Assembly (NCBI GenBank): GCA_031216445.1
Contig: CM062201.1
Location: forward strand, 4,395,501 to 4,459,500
DNA: 64,000 nucleotides
Origin: Lateolabrax maculatus
Taxonomy: Eukaryota; Chordata; Actinopteri; Acropomatiformes; Lateolabracidae
Direction of reading: 5' to 3'
The notes beneath the pieces were generated by a model. It was not told the DNA's origin. It saw nothing but the letters and a program-made list of their open reading frames with translations, and did not search any database. How positions within the stretch are numbered: the stretch's first letter is position 1; every line of letters begins with the position of its first letter. Shown piece by piece: positions 10,429-24,335 of this stretch. Both the position numbers and the translations under genes were made by a program.

Positions 10429-13400
10429 AGAGCTTCAAAACCCAAAGATAAGCACACACAAATAGTTTGCTTTCATCTTAACCATGTGACAAACCGAAGA
10501 AGAGTTTAAAATAGTCTAGCTTCAATTACAAACACATTTGCATCACAGAAAATAATGATTCACAAACATTAAGGGACCCAAAACCCTCTAGGGAGCACGT
10601 TTAGTGGATATGGAAACGCTGAAGGCAAAATAAAGAGAATGATCCAAGTGAGATTTTTTTTACATCTTATAAGCAAAAAAAGGAGGAATTGTTCAGTTAC
10701 AGGGAGACAGAAACCCACTAGAGAGGCACATGAGATAATACAGTCCCAGTTGGGACTTTTGGCCAAACTAAAGGGCAGGAGAACACACAGCTGTCTTCAA
10801 ATAATACTTACTTAGTTATTCTTATTAGTTAAAAAGAGTACTCCATTGATTTGGCATTGCACTTCCATAACATTGTTGGATCAGAATCTATGCAGTGATA
10901 TCATCTTTTTTATTCCATGCATTCATCTCCCTGGCATTACCTACGTTACAAACAATGCAACCCGACCTCTGACAGTTCAGTCCAAGGTTCAAGTGTGTTA
11001 TGCTAGTAGGGGCCAATGTAGCCTTGAGGTGGTAGCCTCAAGCAGAGATGAGCAGCGGGCTACAGAGGTCTGGTAGACTCAATTCCACCCCCCCTTTTTA
11101 TAACTTGTAGTCTTCAGACCCAAAGGAGCATGACTCGAGCCTGACTTTAACGTGTAAAATTGGTTGAGCTCCCCCTTTGACACACAAATGAATGCATGTG
11201 GTGTGTCTGTCAACAAGTCCAGCACAACACTGGTGCCCCACCTGCTAGAGAAAACATTTGCACCACATAGTAATCCCAGTAAAGACCACAGTTAGAAATG
11301 GTGCCAACCACTGATACTTTACACATACAGTATCCAGCTTAGAGAATATCTGAATACAGGCAACGCAGGTCCTTTAAAACAAGCCATTAAAGCACTTCTG
11401 TGATCGTGCATTTGGGTAATCTCTCGTTCCGCTTTTCTTGAAAATCTCCTATAAAGAGGAACTCCTTGGGAAATGAAAAGAAAAGTCCCTCAGTAACACC
11501 TTAAAAGACCAGGAAAACTGCTTCAGTGTAAAAGCTATAGGTAATTATAGAAATGGTTGTGTCCATTCATAGAAACTCATCCTAAAGAAAGACTTTACCA
11601 GAAACAGTGAAGACAAACATCTGGTGACAGAAACCTCAGCCACCTCAGGTTTAGTATGCTGTGGCCTTGTTATTACCCTTACACAAGCCTCTACTGAAAA
11701 AAACACATCCTTTTAGTCCAGATTTAGAACCTTTTCATGTCCACAAAAAGACAGATTTCTTTAAGAATGGCCAACCTTTGGCTGGTACAAGGGAATGACA
11801 TAAATACTTTGACAGAGGTCCCAATTCAATGTGTAATGGTCCAAAAAGTGTACACATACTAACCTGGCCTCTTCTCCTTTTCCACAACATATCATGTAAT
11901 TTAAAGGCTCCTTCCCTGCCTCTGTCACACCCTTTAAACCTGATTACTATAGTAGAAAAATCATGTAAACACAAAGTGAAAGCGACTGTTCAGGTCATGA
12001 TGGGATATCTGTTCGGTTCAACACTATAACACACAAGGTTTTAACAGCCATGCAAGAGCTGGGTGCATGCGAGCAGACACACACACAAAAGATCCCTGTA
12101 ACACCCACATAAACCCATCTCAGCTGATAACCATAATCCCATGATCCAGTCTCTTTGTTGGACCAAACAGTTTAGACATGGATACTGTTGGAGAAACGGA
12201 CAAAGAGTTTGAACCACTAACAATAATTCATGTCAATGGAAGTATATAAATGTCCACCCAGTCTGGATATTCCCCACTTTCTTTAAACAGCAGCTATTGT
12301 CATTCATTTCCTCACTGTACAGCGAAAAGGCATCTCTGCTATGGGACTAATGTGTGTGTGAACAGCACCATTATACCTCTGTCTGCCGCCAAATAAGGTG
12401 TGAATGGATCAAGGTTCATGAGTCCAGTGATCTGTCCGTGTGTGCGCGCGCACATGTGTGTCAAAAAAAACATCTTCTGTCCATCTTGTTTTTCTAACTT
12501 TCCGTTGATGTTCTGTTCTGCAGTTACAGCCGAAGTCTCCGAAAAGCGACAAGCACACCACAGGCACCGACCACAGCGACAGACCAAGGAATGATGTTTC
12601 GATTCCGTGATGGAAACTCACTCAGTTCGGTATCACAAAACTATGCTGACCACTGTGCTGTTGTGAATCTGACCGCTTTTACATTCGCCTTTCCGACCGC
12701 CATATTAGTGGGTAATGATATGGCTTGTGATGTCTGCTTTGTGTGTGAGAGAGAGAGACTGTGTTTCATGTGTGTGAGTGGGTGAGTAATATGTTAGTAA
12801 GAGACGGAAAGAATAGAAGGAAAGATAAAAGTGTGCACGTTATTATTCAGATCTTTATGATGTTGCAACGTGTGGCAGGGGAAGCTCCAGCTGAAAGGAA
12901 GGGATGACTAACTTTTTACCGCAGCTGACTATGGTCACCTACCAACCAGCCTTCTTAAGAATAATTACAGGGGAAGCCCGTTACTGGGAGCAATTTATCT
13001 CGCCAATATTTTCTAGCATTAAGTTACTGACTGACTGAATAAATAGCAAACAGCAACACGTGAGGAAATGGGTTTTGGTAGAAAAGGAAAGAAAAACCCA
13101 GGCCATATCTGAGTTTTTAGACTGTTCTTCCTAGAAAATGTCCCGAATCATGACAAAACACAGGAAGACGCAGCACTCTGAGGGACCAAACATTAAGGCA
13201 CAGGAACTAGGTGCATTCGTGTGTGTGTGTGTGTGTGTTCTGTGACGCCGGCTGGCTTGTCATATCGCAGTGGCCTTGGTTCTGGAGGACACTGACCCCA
13301 GATTGTGTAGAAAACAACAGAGACCCCACCTACAGAGATGTCACCAGAAAGCCTCTCCCGTCCAATCTGAAAGGTATTCACTGAAAAACACTTTTTTAAA

Positions 13401-14994
13401 CAAATCTTATAAAGTAAATGAATGAAGGAAGTGTAGATAACAAGGTGAATTCTATTTCAGAGGTCTGGTTGAGCTAAACGACAACTTTCCCCAGCTGGAG
13501 GGGGATTCAGTATCTTCTTCTATTCTTTGAGAAAAATCTCAGTATTTTAAATGTTCTTTGAAACAGTCACCTTCACCCCAAGCAGAGAGAGTGAGAAGGG
13601 GGGGGGTAGGTGCAACAAGTTTATCAGCGGATTTCTCTCAGATTTGTCTCCCGCTGGAGGGACGAGCATGAAGCAATGACGCATTCACAACAGGAAATGT
13701 GTGAGAAAGACAGAAAAAACAAACAAACGCACTCAGCTGGACCGCTTGCTTCTGACTGTTTGTGTGTGTGAGTGATCCGCAGGTTGTCCCTGTTTTACGG
13801 TGACCTTAGTCCATCTATTTTTGGGCACTTGGGCTTGCCTCTTTGCTATGAATCCTGTACACAATGCACTGGCAACCACTGGAGAGGAATCACACAATGA
13901 AGTAAGCTGTAGCACTGACTGTCCAATGTCAACACTGCTTAACACAAAAAAAACTAAAAATAAAAAGGGGAAAACACAAAAAAAAGAAGAAAAAAGAAAA
14001 GCTGAATGATACGTTGATTTCAGGTTTAACTATCAGGTTGTGAGCATACAACACAAACCCCAGCCCATCACCCCACTGGGACACCCCAGATTCAATTTTC
14101 AGTTCTTAAGTCAATAAAAGCTTAAAAGAAGAGTTCAAAAGGTTATCAGCCACTCCCCTTCAGGACTGATTCAGGGAGCTCCAAAGACAGCTAATGAAGA
14201 CAGAGAGGAGAGCACCAGACCTCACGGGATTCAGCCCTTAATGCCCTGGCTTCACCACACAGTGCTGTGCAGCCATCAGCTCTGGCAACACTGCTCATTT
14301 CCTACTGAAAACAGCTCTCAGCCGGGCGGAGAACTCGACTGACATGCATGACTGAAGTCTGGACTACAGGGTTATGCAACTCTTATATGCACTAGGGTCT
14401 AGTCAACTGCAAAAACAACCACTGGACTATAAGCAGACAGTTATTATAGCATCTAGCTTCATCTTTGTGTAGCCCTCCCCCACTCCATCTATCTGCTTGT
14501 TTCCCCTTAAACCCCCTCCTCCACCTCTGCCCATCGCTGTCTGCGTCTGTCGCCCCAGGAAACACACACATCCATGCACGATTACACCCAAGGGTGGGAT
14601 GAGGAGGGGCCCAATGAAATCCTGTCTCATTTGGGTATGTGTAGTTGTGCATCCATGAATGTCAGCGTCCTCATCTCTCCACGTGTGCGTATGTCAGGAA
14701 GAAAGTTTTGACTGAGTAAGTAATCAGTGGAGAGCAGGTGGCTAAGTATTCCCTCAGGAAAACTAAACCCGACAGCAAAGACAAACATATTATAACATCT
14801 GTGATCTGCCCACATTAGCTAAAATAGAAAAAAGAAGGAAAAAAAAAAAAAAAAAGGATTCAATATGCATTGCAACATAAACAAGAACACAATCCAACTA
14901 AAACGGGTCGTATTTTCATCCACTCCTCTGTATTTACAGCCTGAGAACTTCCCAGTCAACACTATACACATTTATTCATTGAATTTACAGAAAA

Positions 14995-15085
14995 TGTGCT
15001 ATATCGTGATATGGATCATTATCTGGATATGAAAGGACCTATATCGGGATATGAGAATTTGGTCATATCGCACAGCCCTAGCTCA
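14995..15085 (-). repeat. Dispersed GATATG-type teleost repeat fragment
   Basis: Repeated atatcgtgatatgg / atatcgggatatg motifs end in catatcgcacagccctag. The reverse complement of that end starts with the ctagggctgtgcgatatg leader, which I recognise as a frequent terminal sequence of a short non-autonomous repeat in teleost genomes. Assignment to a named family is not possible from memory alone. Confidence 0.4.
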
Positions 15086-15832
15086 ATTTTATTTCACATA
15101 TATTTAATGATTATATGTTGGTGGTTATTTTTCGTCCTGTACTGGATAACTAGCATGCAGGATTACAACCCCTCAGATATACAATGCCCGTAGAGATTCT
15201 GGCATTACTGAGCCTCTGGAGGGTGAAATAACTCTGATCCAGCAAAGAATTTCTGCTGATTATGGTAAGTGTGATGATCCCCCCAAACTGATCTGTAGAT
15301 CTTTTGGGAGACGAATATAATTTTAAGTGTGTGTGTGTGTTTGGATCGGTGGCTGGAGGCATCTCCTCTTGCCTCACTCAGCTGGATCGAGTCTGTTAGG
15401 TAACAGACACACACACACACACACACATACCTGGAGAAATATGTTCACATACATACTAATACAATTACATACCAACTGCATACTAAAAGATACAGAATAC
15501 CTAAACAGTTAGGCACGCACGGGCACACACACACACACAGCCCTATGCTGCAATGGTAAAGCCTGAAGGCAAAGAAAAAAATGCAAGGAGACAGAAAATG
15601 TCCCCCCCTTCAACGTGGCGATGAACACATTCCAGAAACACGCAGGCGTGGATGCAATCGCATACTGTCCTCCGTCAGCTACAGAGCCGCCACCACACAC
15701 ACTCACACTCACACTGACACTGACACACACACTCACACTGGCGGGAGAGTGGTCACTGTGGAGTCGCCTCAATGGCTAGGCCTCACTGTTGGCTTGGATA
15801 CAGGGAGTGTTTTACTCACTCTCTCTCAGAGA

Positions 15833-15833
<1 letters not shown>

Positions 15834-15877
<44 letters not shown>
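15834..15877. repeat. (AC)22 microsatellite
   Basis: A dinucleotide run visible directly in the sequence. It follows a shorter mixed CA/CACT tract near 15695-15735. Confidence 0.97.
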
Positions 15878-15878
<1 letters not shown>

Positions 15879-16701
15879 GTTAGTTGCACTCACATGTACA
15901 AACACACTCACACACAGGACTCATTCTCCAACTGTTAACCCTTAATAATGCCTGATTACCTCTTCACTGACAAACAGAGGTGCTGAAAGTCTAAAGAGTG
16001 GCCATGAAAGAGTTTCTGTTTGTTTTAGCCAACAGCCATTCATGTTAGAGGGGGAAAAAAAGACAGATGAGCTCATAAAAAACTTTGAGATAAACCGAAG
16101 CCAACCTGGTGCGATAACACTCTCATACGTTTTCCTTTTCTGCTTGAAATAAAACGTCAACATCAAAACTTGTTAGAGGTACATTACAGCCACTGTGCCA
16201 GCCTGCCGCGCAGCTTCTCACCCTGTTACAGCTGAGGGGGCTGAGAGAATGAAAATAGTCCTGCCAAATGTTATAATCAAGACCAGTATTTTTAGATTTG
16301 GCATTCCATCTCAAGGACAAGGAAGCACAGGCAGGGACACAGAAAGAGTCAATAGCTGCTATATTTCATAATAGAGAATTTCAGTTGCTCTGTATGGTTT
16401 TTCAAACTATCACAATAAAGACTTACGCTGATCCTCTTGCTAATGTCATATGTGTAAGATACAACTAATGATTGAATGTATTGACATAAGCAGGCCATAT
16501 AAGAAAACAAAAGCTTAATTCATTAAAAGACATATTGACAAAAGTCATGTGGTCAAAACATCACTCTCAAGTGTGAAGTCTGCTGTCGATACCTGCCAGA
16601 GCAACAAGCCCTCCCCCCTTGTTAAGTACACAGAACCCCATGTCTACATACTGCAGGCACTCTGATTGGCTCCAACAGGACAGAATATAAAGTTTACTTA
16701 C

Positions 16702-16982
16702 ATGATGTTTACGAGTCAGGCGCTTAAACAGGAAAACCCCCCAAAAAACTGCAACAACTAGGAGTTCCGAGTCTGCAGCTGGCACGAGCGCCAATGTGCC
16801 GGTATGTGGTGCGTTCCTGTGTGTGTGCAAGCCAAGTGAACACTAACCTGAGCGTCTTTCTGCTCCTTATACTGCCCTCCCTCTCCTCCCCCTGCTGAGC
16901 AAGACTCCGCCCCATCTCTGTCTAGAAGCAGGAAGAGAGTTGGGAGAGCAGGAAGCAAGAGCTTTTCCTCGTAGTCACGTGA
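16702..16982 (-). promoter_or_regulatory. Possible distal TATA promoter with short non-coding first exon
   Basis: On the minus strand there is an E-box palindrome TCACGTGA (16982-16975), a GC box (16913-16904) and a TATA-like GTATAAGG (16872-16865). About 140 bases later comes a strong splice donor, CAT|GTAAGTA, with the exon ending at 16702. This arrangement suggests a transcript that starts near 16840 and is spliced towards lower coordinates. fam110a is the nearest downstream minus-strand gene, so an alternative fam110a 5' exon is the simplest reading. The link is inference. Confidence 0.4.
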
Positions 16983-17459
16983 TCTTCCAAACACTTTCTC
17001 ATTACCCGGTCTTTCTTTTAAAGTGCCATTTCTGTTACCTACGACAGTGGCACCCATAATGTAGGAAATGGAAACAATGATTCTTTTTTTTTTTTTTTTA
17101 ACCCTGCTGATGTAGTGGTACATGAAAAGTATCACCAGTGATCATAAAGAAAACAATCAATATAGACACAAATGAAGAGCAATTAAACTGTGTGAACACA
17201 ACTGTGAAGGCTTTTTGTTAAGTTCTATCAGCTTCTGCAATGTACACTTTTCTGTGATTCTACAGCAGTGATTGTTATTGCATCTCATGGAAACTACTGT
17301 CTTTTTCTGCTTATTCCAAACAAACTGCTGCCTCTTTTGCAGCTGCTGCTGAAAATCAAAAAGGCATCCTTCCTGTTCACGAGAGGACTTTTCCTCGGAG
17401 AGACCAAGCAGCAGGCGTAGCAGAATATGACGATACGATGCAATAAAACTAGACGTATT

Positions 17460-17640
17460 ACTAGAGCTGCAATGATTAGTCGAATGGTCAATAAATCAAT
17501 CAACAGGGAGTCAAGTGATTATCCAAGCAAAAATACAAAACAATCCCTGATCCCAGCTTCTGTGAATATTTGGAGCTTTTCTTTGTCTTCTGTGATAGTG
17601 AATCTAAATATCTTGGGGTTTTAGACTGTTGGTCGGATAA
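17460..17640 (-). repeat. Dispersed repeat family A, inverted partial copy
   Basis: It begins ctagagctgcaatgattagtcg and ends near ttttagactgttggtcgg. Read in reverse complement, it matches the right half of the copy at 24000-24335 (ccaacagtctaaaa, then a CGACTAATCATTGCAGCTC end). The family is a short non-coding element with GATTA/ATCG-rich ends, common in teleosts by memory of the pattern. It has no coding capacity. Confidence 0.55.
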
Positions 17641-18803
17641 CAGAAGCAATTTCAAGATGTCATCTTGGGCTTTAGAAAATCATACAGGCATTTCTTAATT
17701 AATCAAATATGCACAAGTGCACATACCTGTTGGAGTACTTACTGTTGGAAACATTCCCTACAAGTAAAATCCTGTCTCATAGTACTATAAGCCACTGAGC
17801 AGTGTTTTGGCATCTGATTAACCTTTAAAGTCAATAATGTATTATTCAAACTAGACTCTCTGGATTTGTTGTCTTACCAGTAACTGAAACAACAATGTAG
17901 GCCATGGCATTTTTCTAACGTAAGGCTGTTTTGTGTCTGAACGCCCACTCATAAGTGTTACGCTGCCAGTATACTCATTCAGAACTGCCTGTCAGGTGGC
18001 CAAATAGCTTCAGAAATCCCCTGTCACTACTAAATGCTTGAGCAGGGTTTTAAAATTCTCCCCCTTTTCATTCTTTACTCAACTATTTCTGTGTACAAAT
18101 CAGTGCAATACTATGAAAATGAAAATAGGCAATGTTATCCACAATAACAATATTGCGTCTCTCCCCTCTCTATAATGTGGCCGTTAGGAACGACTATAAA
18201 CACATCTGATTCTCAGCAGCTTATTCAGACATGAGACTGACATGTGAAATTACCAACTCATTTATGTAATGTAGCGCATGTTTGAAAGGGGTGTTTAAAA
18301 ACACCCATTTTGAACAGTTCAAATCAGTTTGACATTACTTCCTATGAATAAGACTAGACATTACCTTGGAAAACATTTACGCCTGTATATAAACAGTATT
18401 ATTGGACTGGGTTTAGGTGGGTTTACCTCCTACATTCCTGACAGCATCCAAATACAACACTGATTCCTAATTCAAGCCTTTTCCTTTCTGATAGATTATT
18501 CTGAGATTACAGACAATGTATTCTAGTTAGTGAGAAAGTGAGGGGAGGGGAGCTGGGATAACAGACAGCTTGTGAATGGTGTGGTCAAGGATATCCTGTC
18601 ATTAGGGCCTGCAAAACAGTGGTTCAAGTTTGTCCAATTAATGCAAAAAATAAATCTGTAAATGCACCAAGGGTAGTCCCAAGGGTAGTTTAATTCACAC
18701 CATGCGCGGAGCGGCCCTCGCTCCTTAAAGACCAAATACACAGCGCGGTGCTTATTTAAAAAGGAGGCAGCAAGGCGGGGTGCCCCAGACCAACCTCCCT
18801 GTG

Positions 18804-18805
<2 letters not shown>

Positions 18806-18853
<48 letters not shown>
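18806..18853. repeat. (AC)24 microsatellite
   Basis: An uninterrupted 48-base dinucleotide run, one of the longest in the window. Confidence 0.98.
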
Positions 18854-18857
<4 letters not shown>

Positions 18858-20829
18858 ATACATGTATACAATCGACACACAGATTCAGACACTCACACCC
18901 ACAGTCTAAAGTCAGACACACACGCGCAGTGGTCAGTCATTCTCCGGAGGCAGCAGCAGGGAGCGGACTTCCACTCAAACACCTCACTGTAGAGGAAAAG
19001 CTCTGAAGTCTGAAGTCAAAAACGCACAGCAGTCGATGGGATAGGACAATAAATATTTCAGCTGGGTCAACAAATTTCCACACCTTCTCTACCTCCGTAC
19101 CACCATCAATCATGCTCTCCTCCCTCCCTCCCTCCCTTCCGAGGACTGGGCCTGGTTGATAGTTATCATATATGCTTTTTGTTCCTCTTCGCATATATCT
19201 GTTCTACTCCATCTCTTCTTCAGCAAAACACCTGCTTTTTCCCTCCAATCCATTTTCTCCTCACTTCTCTGCCTCACCTCCATCCTGTCTTCATACCCAC
19301 CGCCCTTTTTTTTGCCTTTTATCTCATTCCTCTCTTCAACTTTCCTCCTCCTCTCCTGTCACTCCCGTCTGGAAGCTGCACAATCTTTGTGCCAGGGGGA
19401 AATATTTTCAACATAATACCCTGTGAGCGTCCCACCTGGGCCTCTGGCAGGGGTAATGCACCTCCATGAGAACACACACCTTCGCTTGGAGACACAGAGG
19501 AGGCAGGTAGATTAGGAGTATTAGTGTGAGTGTGCAGTGCCTTGTCATTTGGCCAAATACTCTGTGATCCATGGTACACAGACGTGCACAAATGCTATTC
19601 AATACGGAAACCCCACTGGGTGTTTGGTAAACACATACCATCTACATAGGTTTTCTATTCACAATTCTCTTTTTCAGTTCACCAGGTGGAAATGTCTTTT
19701 TATAGTGACCACTAAAAGAGGGCAAGGGGTGTAAAGTTACTGCAGCTCTTGCTCCTTTCTCTCATACCAAAATCATAAGCTCTGTCACTCTATGCACACA
19801 CACGCATTCCACTAATGCAGGGACTCACCAGGCTAACAGCTCACATTACCGCTCACATTACACTCCAGCATGCCCGTGCAGGCCCCGTCCCAGTCACCCT
19901 GCATCCTCGGTTGGTGAGGATACCAAACCGCACCAAACTGGAATAAATCTCCTGAGAGAAATCTGACTGTACAAAATGAACAAAACTTCCCAGAATGCAC
20001 CTTTGTGGCGACACAAGCAGTGGTGAGTCTGTGGTTAAAAACATTTATTTTCTCAAATTTGAAATTCATGTCTCGAATTTGCTCATGTTAATGGGTTTAT
20101 TTTGCGAATGATAATAGGTGGCAGTTGATATTCAGATTTCTAGAGGGACTTCTTATCAGGCCTGGTTAACGCTGACATTCAATGTATATTGACTTTCACG
20201 TGCTCAAACGTGCTGCAAACACACAGAGCAAATATTTTGGGCCTTGCTCAAACAGTTCTTTAAGGCAACATGTGACTTGTTTCAAAGCCCCTGAACCCTC
20301 TGTGAAATCAAACACAGCAGATAAACAAATACCGCCCCGCAGCACAGAAAACTCTGTATTCAATGCAAATAAGGTGTGTTTGAAGAGAGCAGTGACATCC
20401 ATGTTACTCCTTGCCCTCTAAATGAACTTGATATCCTCTTCAATCCTTTGAGGGACACCTTCAACTACCTCAACAGATACTCCTGGTACAGTGAAGGACA
20501 CTACCTATATGATACATGGCCTCACCCTGGATTAGGGTTAAGTGATATGATGATATACAATGAGACAACAGGTAGAGATCTTATACAGTTTCCACAGAGG
20601 CAGCAATTCCTTTAATATCTTTGCTTGTACTCCAACATTGCAGGTGACGCTGCAGGTTCATAAGCACATTAAATTAACCCTCAAAGAAAATTTTATTCAT
20701 ACCGCCCACTTCTACTCTAGTGATTTGCACTTCCATAAAAGGTGTGAGACTTGAAGTAGAGGAGGCAGAGATGTCCTGACTTTTTCTTTCTACTATCTCC
20801 AGAAATGCTGGATCCTACATTTCCCATAA

Positions 20830-21055
20830 TTAGGGCAACAATAAATGATTATTTTCTCAATTGATCGTTTGGTATATGTTATGTCAGAAAACGTTGGAAA
20901 ATGCCCATCACCCTTTCACAGAGCCCAAGAAATCATTTTCAAATTGCTTGTTTTGTCTGAACAAAGTATCATATCAGATTAAGAAAAGCAGCACTAATTA
21001 TTCAACAACTGCTTATTTCGCTAATTGTTACGGCTGTACCGATAATGCAACTCAA
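20830..21055 (+). repeat. Dispersed repeat family A, diverged copy
   Basis: The order of landmarks is the same as in the 24000-24335 copy: gcaacaataaatgattattttc, then atgtcagaaaacgttggaaaatgcccatca, then cacagagcccaag, then a terminal aattgttacggctgtacc. Divergence is high, especially in the second half. Confidence 0.5.
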
Positions 21056-23999
21056 TAGTGTCTTTCATTAGACAGCCCTGTGGCTTCCTAAATTCCCAAC
21101 CAGTGGAGAGTCCTGGGAATTACCCGGCCAATAGTCCGGTACATAACTGAAACAACTGCCTATTTTGTTAGTTCTGTTAAGTTTGAGTTAAAAAAGCATC
21201 CATCAGTTCAGTTAACAAACAGAAACGTAATGTTGTAACACTGCAATTTCTAACCACATCTTGACCTTTTCCTCTCAGTTCACTTGGACCCTGATACACT
21301 CACATGTAATTCAGACTGCAGGCAGTTTGCAGCTACATAAAGACAGAATTGTAAAAGTGATCCCCAACGTGACACAGCAGCAGGGATCTCAAACACAAAC
21401 ATACACACATACACACACACACAGTTTGTTTGAGCTCTTTGGCTAGTAGGCCCAGTGTGGAGGGGGCAGGGTAAATAATGGTTAACCAGATGAGTGTTGT
21501 TAAAAAATAACCTTAAGGTCTCCCACGTGCAGCGAGGAAGCATGGCCTTATGAGAATGAAAAATATGGCAGGAATGACGAAAGAATGATTGGCATCCAGA
21601 CTGCTGTCGTTCACCTGGGAAGGGTGGGGCAGATGGTGGACAAGGGAGATCCTGAAAAATACATAAGCAAACACACCCGCGTATATTGGCAGGCACAAGC
21701 ACATGCTTTTCCTGACTCACACGGTGTGGGTGTGTAAGGATTAATGAAGACAAACTGATGAGCACACTCTTTGTGACGTATCAAGGACACACACAAACTC
21801 GTCACACCAGGTACTGTATTAGTGTAGTCATCACTGATTCACTATTAACTGTCTGGTTCCTGGCCTTAGACCCAATCATTATTAAATCTCCACTTGGGCT
21901 GTTGGCATATAAATGGCAGCAAACACAAACACCACTTGTGCTCCATCACCTGGCAAACACACAACAAAAATCCCCTTTAAGTAAGTCAGAGCGAGACTGA
22001 TGTACTTTAATCAGCCTTTTAAAAAAAACAGAATTACATGTTTTCTTCATGTGCAAGCCAGTCGCACTGCATTTATAACAAAATGATAAAAGGGTTTTTT
22101 GCATGACGGTAACATCATGGAAGGCCCTGCTCTCTACATTACCTCTCATCCAGTGAAGCGCGGTCAGCTTGTCTCAATCACACAAGATACAGATTGCATG
22201 TGAGGGATCTGCATAGGAGTCCTCAGCAGCTGACCTCCAGAGTTGAGCGCAAACAGAGACGCAGCTTGCCAGGACAAGGACTCACACTGGCCTCATTCCT
22301 ATGGGGAAGACTTGCCCATACTGGGAGCACCCACGGGCCAATGACTGAAGGGAACTCCAGCTACATGACTCCGGCTGTCTAGGATATTTGGGCCAGAGAG
22401 GGCTTAACCCAACTGTGAAGATAGTAAGAAACTAACCGTGCTCTTTAAAAGTGAGACATCACATCTTGTGGTTGGTGTTCCATTTCCTAAGACTATGTGA
22501 CAATGGGTGTGTGGAGTTCATACAGAGAGAAATATTGTACTTTTTACTCCACTATATCTATGTGGCAGCTGGAGTTACTAGTCAGGTTAAAAAATGTCAC
22601 CAGCACAAGTTGGCAGTATCCAGGATATTTTGGCTTCATTTTTGTACAGTGAGAGGAGGTGGAGAAGCATCATCCATCTTTTATACACAGTCTATGGTGT
22701 GAATTAATTTAATGGGTATTGCAAAATACGTACCAGCTATAAATACTTTATAGAAAATGTATATGTTAAAAATCTGGAGGATTATAACTTTAGATACATT
22801 TTGCTGCAAATACTAAAACATCAGTACTTCTTCCACCACTGTTCACAAGTGTAAATTGATTAAGTGCCCATGATATCTGAATGAATACATGTGGTGCATA
22901 TGCACATGTACTGCACAACACACTCTATTGTATACTCTGGCCATGCAGACAAACTGCACACAAAGCTACAGACACACACACGGGAAGAGAAACACAGCAA
23001 CAAGCAGGACTTGGCAAAGTCAGCAAAACAACGCAACACTTTGACAGCAGCCAGACAGCAAGTGTGAGAACTGCACCCATGACACTCTGGAGTCAGTCCT
23101 TGTGGCACAAAGGCATAATAATTATTTCTGAAGGCAGCACTCCAACCAAGCTCTCCATGTGTTCATCCTGGAAAAACTCCCAAAATAGCACCCCATGTAT
23201 TCTCTTCTGAAAGACATTTAGATGTGTAAAACCTAAGAATGACCAGTCTGCACTCTGTAAAGAAACAAAACACATTTTCATATGTTGTTCTGCAATAATA
23301 ATGTTGGTTATAATATTACAGGCCACAATCTGGCCTTGGCCACACTATTATTTGCTGGTTATTCATTGTGATGGATAGTATGTAGGTTTGGTAGGAAAAC
23401 TATGATATTTTCCAGCTAATCAGAGGTTTGCAGTCATATAGACATTCTGGATGAGCTGAGTGAAAACAGAGAACATCACCAGCATTGGCAGCAGTGGTTA
23501 GTTACTCTGTTATGCATGCCATCCCAGCAGGCTGACGTAACAGTCGAGATTAAATGTTCCAGCGTGTCTGTCTGTGTGGCAGCTATGTTAAGCACAAACT
23601 GTAATATTACCACCGCTGACATCTACCATAGTCCTTAATTAGAAAGGATTTCCTAATTTTCTTCCCCTGGCCAGCTAAATTTATGACGGGGCACCACCAC
23701 CACTGGGACCAAAAGAATGAAAAGTTAACAACAGGATGGGAAGACGGACCAAAATAAGATAATCTGTGAGCCTCTGAGACAGAAAACCACATGAACCAAA
23801 GTTCAGACATGGTGACTTACTGGAGCACACATTTTATAACATAAGTATGTGCTCTTGTTTGCCACAAATGTATTAATCTCTTGATTTATATTTTTGAACC
23901 CAAGCACTTAAGAAGTACTTCCTCACTGGAGCAAATATCAGAGATATTCCACAAGGTAGTAAACAGTTCAACAACAACAACAATACAAGTTCAGCGTAG

Positions 24000-24335
24000 G
24001 CCTGCAACAAGCAATTAGGCTATTTTTATTTTTGATAAATCTGCCCATTATTTTCTTAATTAATCAACTAGTCATGTTTTGTCTATAAAATGTCACAAAA
24101 TAACAAAAGATTCCCATCATGGTTTCCAGGAGCCCACGGTGTGGTTTTTAAATGTCTTCAGATCAACAGTCTGAAACTCAAACATATTCAATTTACAATT
24201 ATTTAAAAACAGCAAAAAGCAGCAAATCCTGGATGGACAAGCTGGACCAAGCAAATGCTCGATTATCAACATATCTTTTATCAAAATAGTTGTCAAAACA
24301 TTACAATCGACTCACTGTTTCAGCTCTAGGTCTGA
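24000..24335 (+). repeat. Dispersed repeat family A, near full-length copy
   Basis: It starts with gcctgcaacaagcaattagg. It passes through ttaattaatcaactagtc, tctataaaatgtcacaaaataac, cccatcatggtttccaggagccca and gatcaacagtctgaaactcaaa, and closes with tcaaaatagttgtc and tgtttcagctcta. Related copies in this window are at 17460-17640 (inverted), 20830-21055 and 54950-55190. It has no open frame and is probably a non-autonomous mobile element. Confidence 0.6.

Larger units (their letters stand above)
9520..16690. other. Intergenic or 5' intronic DNA with no recognised coding exon
   Basis: I find no family-like open frame here. The stretch contains (CA)n tracts at 10391-10423, 15409-15427 and 15834-15877, a mixed CA/CACT tract near 15695-15735, a poly(A) run near 14840-14855 and a GATATG-type dispersed repeat at about 14995-15085. 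If the distal promoter near 16.85 kb belongs to fam110a, this DNA is an alternative first intron. Confidence 0.5.

Noticed and set aside
15581..15883. Open frames rich in Thr-His or Cys-Val (also at 18523-18849, 35820-36216, 10241-10459 and 6353-6598)
   Set aside because: They are translations of (CA)n/(GT)n microsatellites, not proteins.
21280..21765. 161-codon minus-strand frame
   Set aside because: It is Cys- and His-rich without a regular zinc-finger spacing, overlaps a CA-repeat region, and has three other overlapping frames.
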